DNA of 64,000 bases from Tepidibacter aestuarii (lineage in GTDB: Bacteria > Bacillota > Clostridia > Peptostreptococcales > Peptostreptococcaceae): NCBI RefSeq assembly GCF_934924865.1, contig NZ_OW235315.1:620001-684000 (forward strand). The letters run 5' to 3'. The translations under genes and the position numbers were made by a program. Each line of letters starts with the position of its first letter. Position 1 is the stretch's first letter. The notes beneath the pieces were generated by a model that was not told where the DNA came from, did not search any database, and saw only the letters and a list, made by a program, of their open reading frames with translations. Shown in pieces: positions 60,172-64,000 of this stretch.

Positions 60172-60804
60172 ATGAAATTAATAGAGAAAAACTCTATCGA
60201 ATTCGTTGAGGTTCTTGCTTCTAAAGCAGCTGTCCCTGGAGGTGGAGGGGCAGCAGCTTTGGTAGGAGCTATAGGAATGGCTCTTGGAAGCATGGTTTGC
60301 AACTTGACGATAGGAAAGAAAAAATATGCAGAATATGAAGAAGTAGTTAAAGAGGCATTAGAAAAAGCTACTAAAATTCAAGAAGAGTTGCTAAAAATGG
60401 TAGATGAAGATGCTGAAAACTTCCTACCTTTATCAAAAGCATATGGAATAAAAGCTAACACAGAAGAAGAAAAAAGAGAAAAAGATAAAGTAATGGAAGA
60501 AGCTTTAAAAACAGCATGTTCAGTTCCTATAGAAATAGTAAGAACTTGCTATAAAGCAATAAAGCTTCATGAAGATTTAGTTGGTAAAACATCTAAGCTT
60601 GCTATAAGTGATATCGGAGTAGGAGTACAGTGCTTAAGAGCTGCACTTATAAGTGGAAAGTTAAATGTTGCTATAAATATAAACTCTATAAAAGATCAAG
60701 AATATGTAAGCAAAGTTAAAGAAGAGACAGATAGATTAGTTTCTGAAGGAACTAAGATAGCTGATGAAGTTTATAAAAAAGTTGAACAAGAGCTTTGTAA
60801 ATAA
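60172..60804 (+). CDS. fchA: Methenyl-tetrahydrofolate cyclohydrolase (FTCD/FchA family)
   Basis: The 210-residue helical protein belongs to the formiminotransferase-cyclodeaminase fold (ASKAAVPGGGGAAALVGAIGMALGSMVCNLT). In acetogen clusters it acts as cyclohydrolase or cyclodeaminase, turning formyl/formimino-THF into methenyl-THF. A GGAGG site precedes the ATG. It sits between fhs and folD, the conventional order. Confidence 0.95.
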   Translation: MKLIEKNSIEFVEVLASKAAVPGGGGAAALVGAIGMALGSMVCNLTIGKKKYAEYEEVVKEALEKATKIQEELLKMVDEDAENFLPLSKAYGIKANTEEEKREKDKVMEEALKTACSVPIEIVRTCYKAIKLHEDLVGKTSKLAISDIGVGVQCLRAALISGKLNVAININSIKDQEYVSKVKEETDRLVSEGTKIADEVYKKVEQELCK

Positions 60805-60820
60805 AAAGGGGGAACTTTAA

Positions 60821-61693
60821 ATGGCAGATTCAGTAGTTATGGATAGTATTATAAAAGGAAAACCTGTTGCTGATAAAATATCAGAAGAATTAATAAAAGA
60901 AGTTGAAGGTTTAAAGGCTAAAGGAATAAATCCTAAACTTACAATAGTTAGAGTAGGCGCAAGAGGAGACGATTTAGCATATGAGAGAGGCGCACTTAAA
61001 AGATGTGAAAAAGTAGGAATATTAACAGAGGTTAAGGAACTTGCTGAGGATATAACTCAAGAAGATTACATAAATGAATTAAAAAAAGTAAATGAAGATG
61101 ATTCAACTCATGGAATATTATGCTTTAGACCTCTTCCAAGGCATTTAAATGAAGAGCAAATAAAATATGTTATATCTCCTGAAAAAGACGTGGACTGCTT
61201 TAGCCCTGTAAATGCAGCAAAAGTTATGGAAGGAGATAAATCAGGATATCCACCATGTACACCTACTGCAGTAGTAGAAATATTAAAGCACTATGGGGTA
61301 GAACTTTCTGGTAAGAAGGTAGCTGTACTTGGAAGATCTATGGTTGTTGGAAAACCAGCTGCTATGCTTTTATTAAATGAAAATGCAACAGTTACTATAT
61401 GTCATTCAAGAACTAAAGATTTAGAAAAAGTTACAAGTGAAGCTGATGTATTAGTAGCTGCTGTCGGAAGAGCTAAAATGGTTAAAGAAAGCTTTGTAAA
61501 AGAAGGAGCAGTAGTTATAGATGTTGGTATAAATGTTGATGAAGATGGAAAATTATGTGGAGATGTTGATACAGAGAATGTTAAAAATGAAGCATCTATG
61601 ATAACACCAGTTCCTGCTGGGGTTGGATCTGTTACAACTTCTATACTTGCTAAACATATAGTTAAAGCTTGTAAAATGCAAAATAAAGCATAA
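60821..61693 (+). CDS. folD: Bifunctional methylene-THF dehydrogenase / methenyl-THF cyclohydrolase
   Basis: The 290-residue protein shows the FolD blocks: KLTIVRVGARGDDLAYERGALKRCEKVGI, GILCFRPLPRHLNEEQI, PEKDVDCFSPVNAAKV, CTPTAVVEILKHYGVELSGKKVAVLGRSMVVGKPAAMLLL and VITPVPAGVGSVTTSILA-type end. It reduces methenyl-THF to methylene-THF using NAD(P)H. Its cyclohydrolase role overlaps that of fchA. Confidence 0.97.
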   Translation: MADSVVMDSIIKGKPVADKISEELIKEVEGLKAKGINPKLTIVRVGARGDDLAYERGALKRCEKVGILTEVKELAEDITQEDYINELKKVNEDDSTHGILCFRPLPRHLNEEQIKYVISPEKDVDCFSPVNAAKVMEGDKSGYPPCTPTAVVEILKHYGVELSGKKVAVLGRSMVVGKPAAMLLLNENATVTICHSRTKDLEKVTSEADVLVAAVGRAKMVKESFVKEGAVVIDVGINVDEDGKLCGDVDTENVKNEASMITPVPAGVGSVTTSILAKHIVKACKMQNKA

Positions 61694-61711
61694 AACAAGG
61701 GGGGAATAGAG

Positions 61712-62380
61712 ATGATAATTTCAGAAAAAAAACCTTTAGAGGAAGTTCTAGAATATATAAAGGACGCTCAAAAGGTAATTGTTACAGGATGTTCACTATG
61801 TGCATCAACTTGTAAGGTCGGTGGAGAAGAAGAAATAGAAGAAATGAAAAGTATATTACAAGAGAATGGTAAAGAAGTTTTAGGGGTGAAGCTTTTAGAT
61901 CCATCATGTAATTTATTAAAAGTAAAAAAAGATTTAAAATCTTTAAAACAAGAATTAAAAGAAGCTGATGCTATAATTTCTTTAGCTTGTGGAGATGGAA
62001 CTCAAACAATAGCTAAAAATGTTAAAATTCCAGTATATCCAGGAAATAACACTATGTTTATTGGAGAAATTGAAAGAGTTGGTCAATACGCTGAATCTTG
62101 CAAAGCTTGTGGAGAGTGTGAGCTTGGATGGACTGGAGGTATCTGTCCAGTCACTATATGTGCTAAGGGATTATTAAATGGAGCATGTGGTGGAGCTAAG
62201 GATGGAAAGTGTGAGGTTAATCCTGAAAATGAATGTGCATGGATTATGATATATGAAAAATTAAAAGAATTAGACCAACTTGATAACTTAACGGCTATAA
62301 AACCAGCTAAAGACTATAAAAAATGTGCAAATCCAAGACATATAAACTTAAAGAAAAAAGAAGAATTAGCGAAAGCTTAG
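61712..62380 (+). CDS. metV: MetV-type zinc-finger partner of methylene-THF reductase
   Basis: The 222-residue protein has the cysteine motifs TGCSLCASTCKVGGEE near the start and SCKACGECELGWTGGICPVTICAKGLLNGACGGAKDGKCEV in the C-terminal half. This matches MetV, the iron-sulfur/zinc subunit that works with MetF in acetogens and couples it to electron donors. It has a GGGGGG ribosome site, AAGGGGGGAAT. metF follows and its start overlaps nothing. Confidence 0.95.
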   Translation: MIISEKKPLEEVLEYIKDAQKVIVTGCSLCASTCKVGGEEEIEEMKSILQENGKEVLGVKLLDPSCNLLKVKKDLKSLKQELKEADAIISLACGDGTQTIAKNVKIPVYPGNNTMFIGEIERVGQYAESCKACGECELGWTGGICPVTICAKGLLNGACGGAKDGKCEVNPENECAWIMIYEKLKELDQLDNLTAIKPAKDYKKCANPRHINLKKKEELAKA

Positions 62381-62403
62381 AAGGTTTAAAAGGGGGATTT
62401 GAG

Positions 62404-63339
62404 ATGAGCTTATTAAAAAAAGCTTTAGAAAGTGGAGAATTCGGTGTTACAGCTGAAATGGCTCCTCCGAAAGGGATTGATTTTAAACACTTAATAGAGT
62501 GTGCAAGAATGATAAAGGGAAGAGTACAAGGCGTAAACGTAACAGATTTTCAATCAGCTGTTATGAGAACAACATCGCTTGCTACATGTAAGGTTTTAAA
62601 GGATGAGGGTCTTGAGCCTGTTCTTCAAATGACAGGAAGAGATAGAAATAGAATAGCTATACAGGGAGAATTATTATCTGCCGGTTTATTTGAAATTAAG
62701 AACATGTTAGCTTTAACAGGCGATCATACAGTAGTTGGAGATCATCCAGGAGCAAAGCCTGTTTATGATTTAGATTCAGTAGGAATACTTCAAACAGCTG
62801 AAACTCTAATGGATGGAGTTGATATGGTTGGAAATGAGTTAAAGGGTAAACCTGAATTTTACCTAGGTGCTTGTGTAACGCCGAGATATGCTCCTTTAGA
62901 AGTACAAATACTTAAAATGGAAAAGAAGATAAAGGCAGGGGCTAAATTCTTCCAAACTCAAGCAGTATTTGATATAGAAACTATGAGAGAATTTAGAGAA
63001 AAGACTAAGCATTTAGATTGCAAAGTATTAGCTGGAATAATACCACTAAAAAATGTTGGAATGGCTAGATTTATGAATGCCAATGTTCCTGGTATATACG
63101 TACCAGAAGAGGTTATAGAAAGAATAAAAGCTGCTGCTAATAGCGTAGAGATACTAGATGGAGCAACAGAGAAAGAAGTAAAGAAAATAAAAGCAGATGC
63201 TAGAGTTCAAGAGGGAATTAAAATTGCTGGAGAATTTATAAAAGAATTAAGAGCAGAAGGCTTATGTGATGGGGTACACATAATGGCAATCGGAGCTGAA
63301 GAAAATGTACCAGCAATACTAGATGCTGCTGGATTATAG
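62404..63339 (+). CDS. metF: Methylene-tetrahydrofolate reductase
   Basis: MetF reduces methylene-THF to methyl-THF, the methyl donor for acetyl-CoA synthesis. The 311-residue TIM barrel starts MSLLKKALESGEFGVTAEMAPPKG and shows ALTGDHTVVGDHPGAKPVYDLDSVG, AKFFQTQAVFD, and VLAGIIPLKNVGMARFMN. I use ATG 62404 after AAAAGGGGGAT; a longer frame from 62323 would overlap metV in another phase. Confidence 0.97.
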   Translation: MSLLKKALESGEFGVTAEMAPPKGIDFKHLIECARMIKGRVQGVNVTDFQSAVMRTTSLATCKVLKDEGLEPVLQMTGRDRNRIAIQGELLSAGLFEIKNMLALTGDHTVVGDHPGAKPVYDLDSVGILQTAETLMDGVDMVGNELKGKPEFYLGACVTPRYAPLEVQILKMEKKIKAGAKFFQTQAVFDIETMREFREKTKHLDCKVLAGIIPLKNVGMARFMNANVPGIYVPEEVIERIKAAANSVEILDGATEKEVKKIKADARVQEGIKIAGEFIKELRAEGLCDGVHIMAIGAEENVPAILDAAGL

Positions 63340-63474
63340 AATTACTCAATAAAAATTATTAGACAGTCATATGTTGTTTTAACACAAAAACAGTAGGATG
63401 GCTTTATTTATACATATTCATGCATAAAAATACATAAAAAATGTATAAAAATAGAGGAAATTGGGGGATTTTAG

Positions 63475-64000
63475 ATGAAAATAGCAGTAATAGGGGGAGG
63501 ACCAGGAGGATACGTAGCGGCTATTAAGGCATCCATGATGGGTGCTGATGTTACACTAATAGAAAAGAAAAGAGTAGGTGGAACTTGCTTGAATGTTGGA
63601 TGTATACCTACTAAGGCATTGCTAGCATGTTCAGAAATGTTAATGAATGTAAGAGAGTCTGAAAGCTACGGTATTAATATAGACGGAGATATAGATGCTG
63701 ATTTCGAATCTATGATGGATAGAAAAGATAAAATCGTAGATCAGCTTGTAAAAGGGATAGAGTTTTTATTTGATAAAAAAGGTGTAAAGCTTGTAAATGG
63801 ATTTGGAAAATTAATAAGCAAGAATGAGATAGCAGTTTCTAAAGAAGACGGATCAAAGGAAGTAATAAAAGCTGATAAAATAATACTTGCAACAGGATCT
63901 GTACCTATAGTACCTCCTATGTTCCCATATGATGGTGAAAAAGTTATAACTAGTGATGAGGCTTTGAACTTAAAGGAACTTCCAGAGTCTATGTTAATAG
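63475..64000 (+). CDS. lpdA: Dihydrolipoamide dehydrogenase (partial, runs off the window end)
   Basis: The first 175 residues show an FAD-binding start MKIAVIGGGPGGYVAAIKASMMGADVTLIE and the redox-active disulfide CLNVGC in GGTCLNVGCIPTKALL. The end of the window cuts the frame near the FAD-binding part LATGSVPIVPPM. In related clusters this gene sits between metF and the acs genes and is linked to glycine cleavage or acetyl-CoA synthase electron flow. A 135-base gap with no feature I can name precedes it. Confidence 0.95.
   Translation, partial: MKIAVIGGGPGGYVAAIKASMMGADVTLIEKKRVGGTCLNVGCIPTKALLACSEMLMNVRESESYGINIDGDIDADFESMMDRKDKIVDQLVKGIEFLFDKKGVKLVNGFGKLISKNEIAVSKEDGSKEVIKADKIILATGSVPIVPPMFPYDGEKVITSDEALNLKELPESMLI

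Noticed and set aside
62323..62403. Longer N-terminus for MetF
   Set aside because: It overlaps the end of metV and lacks a ribosome site; ATG 62404 follows AAAAGGGGGAT and gives the conserved MetF start.

Overview
The window is AT-rich DNA (roughly 30% GC by eye) with strong GGAGG-type ribosome binding sites, T-box and TPP riboswitch leaders, an ATT-initiated infC and a Wood-Ljungdahl gene cluster. Together these point to an anaerobic, low-GC Gram-positive of the class Clostridia. The order cooS-cooC-fhs-fchA-folD-metV-metF-lpd, the ktrB-ktrA-SpoU methylase and pheST neighbourhoods, and U32 peptidase/ZapA/MutS2 next to pheST recall Clostridioides and relatives (Peptostreptococcaceae). That placement is inference; no rRNA or tRNA gene is in the window.

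Layout. 1-1840: an agr-type peptide quorum-sensing locus (end of an AgrC-like kinase, AgrB, a 43-residue AgrD too short for ordinary gene calling, a LytTR regulator). 2178-5584: a secreted thermolysin-family protease carrying acidic/lysine-rich tandem repeats, convergent with a membrane-anchor-less FtsH-like protease. 5807-7202: infC-rpmI-rplT behind a structured, terminator-containing leader. 7323-12314 (minus strand): thiS-thiF-thiG-thiH-thiC-thiE under a TPP riboswitch. 12456-17835: a divergent cis-prenyltransferase, two unrelated ornithine cyclodeaminase candidates, a one-chain L-serine dehydratase and an XRE-cupin regulator. 17935-24786: a cation diffusion facilitator, KtrAB potassium uptake, a SpoU methylase, DUF1189, FxsA and small membrane proteins. 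24989-28351: a histidine kinase / lipoprotein / response regulator set.

28653-36040: T-box-controlled pheST, zapA, a U32 peptidase and an HD protein. 36717-45282: Nudix, an SLH/PepSY surface protein, pepD (minus), a 54-residue membrane protein, mutS2, DUF523 and an FMN alpha-hydroxy-acid oxidoreductase. 45289-47329: T-box-controlled argS. 47348-54004: a candidate three-state attenuator (or C-rich small RNA), hypothetical genes, a phospholipase C-like protein, a B12-binding radical SAM protein with a TPR partner, and a GltD-like oxidoreductase (minus). 54264-64000: phosphate butyryltransferase and the first eight genes of the Wood-Ljungdahl cluster, running off the end in a dihydrolipoamide dehydrogenase.

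Scattered between genes are non-coding, near-palindromic repeats of about 200 bp. Two types (A and B) share a conserved core but lie in opposite orientation. A third short family (C) and a mosaic of all three (48584-48722) are also present. The observations most worth checking are the mutually exclusive hairpins with a six-C loop at 47399-47468, the A/B repeat family, the AgrD peptide in which a serine rather than the only cysteine sits where the ring residue is expected, and the two tandem, non-homologous ornithine cyclodeaminase candidates. No CRISPR array, prophage or intact insertion sequence was seen.
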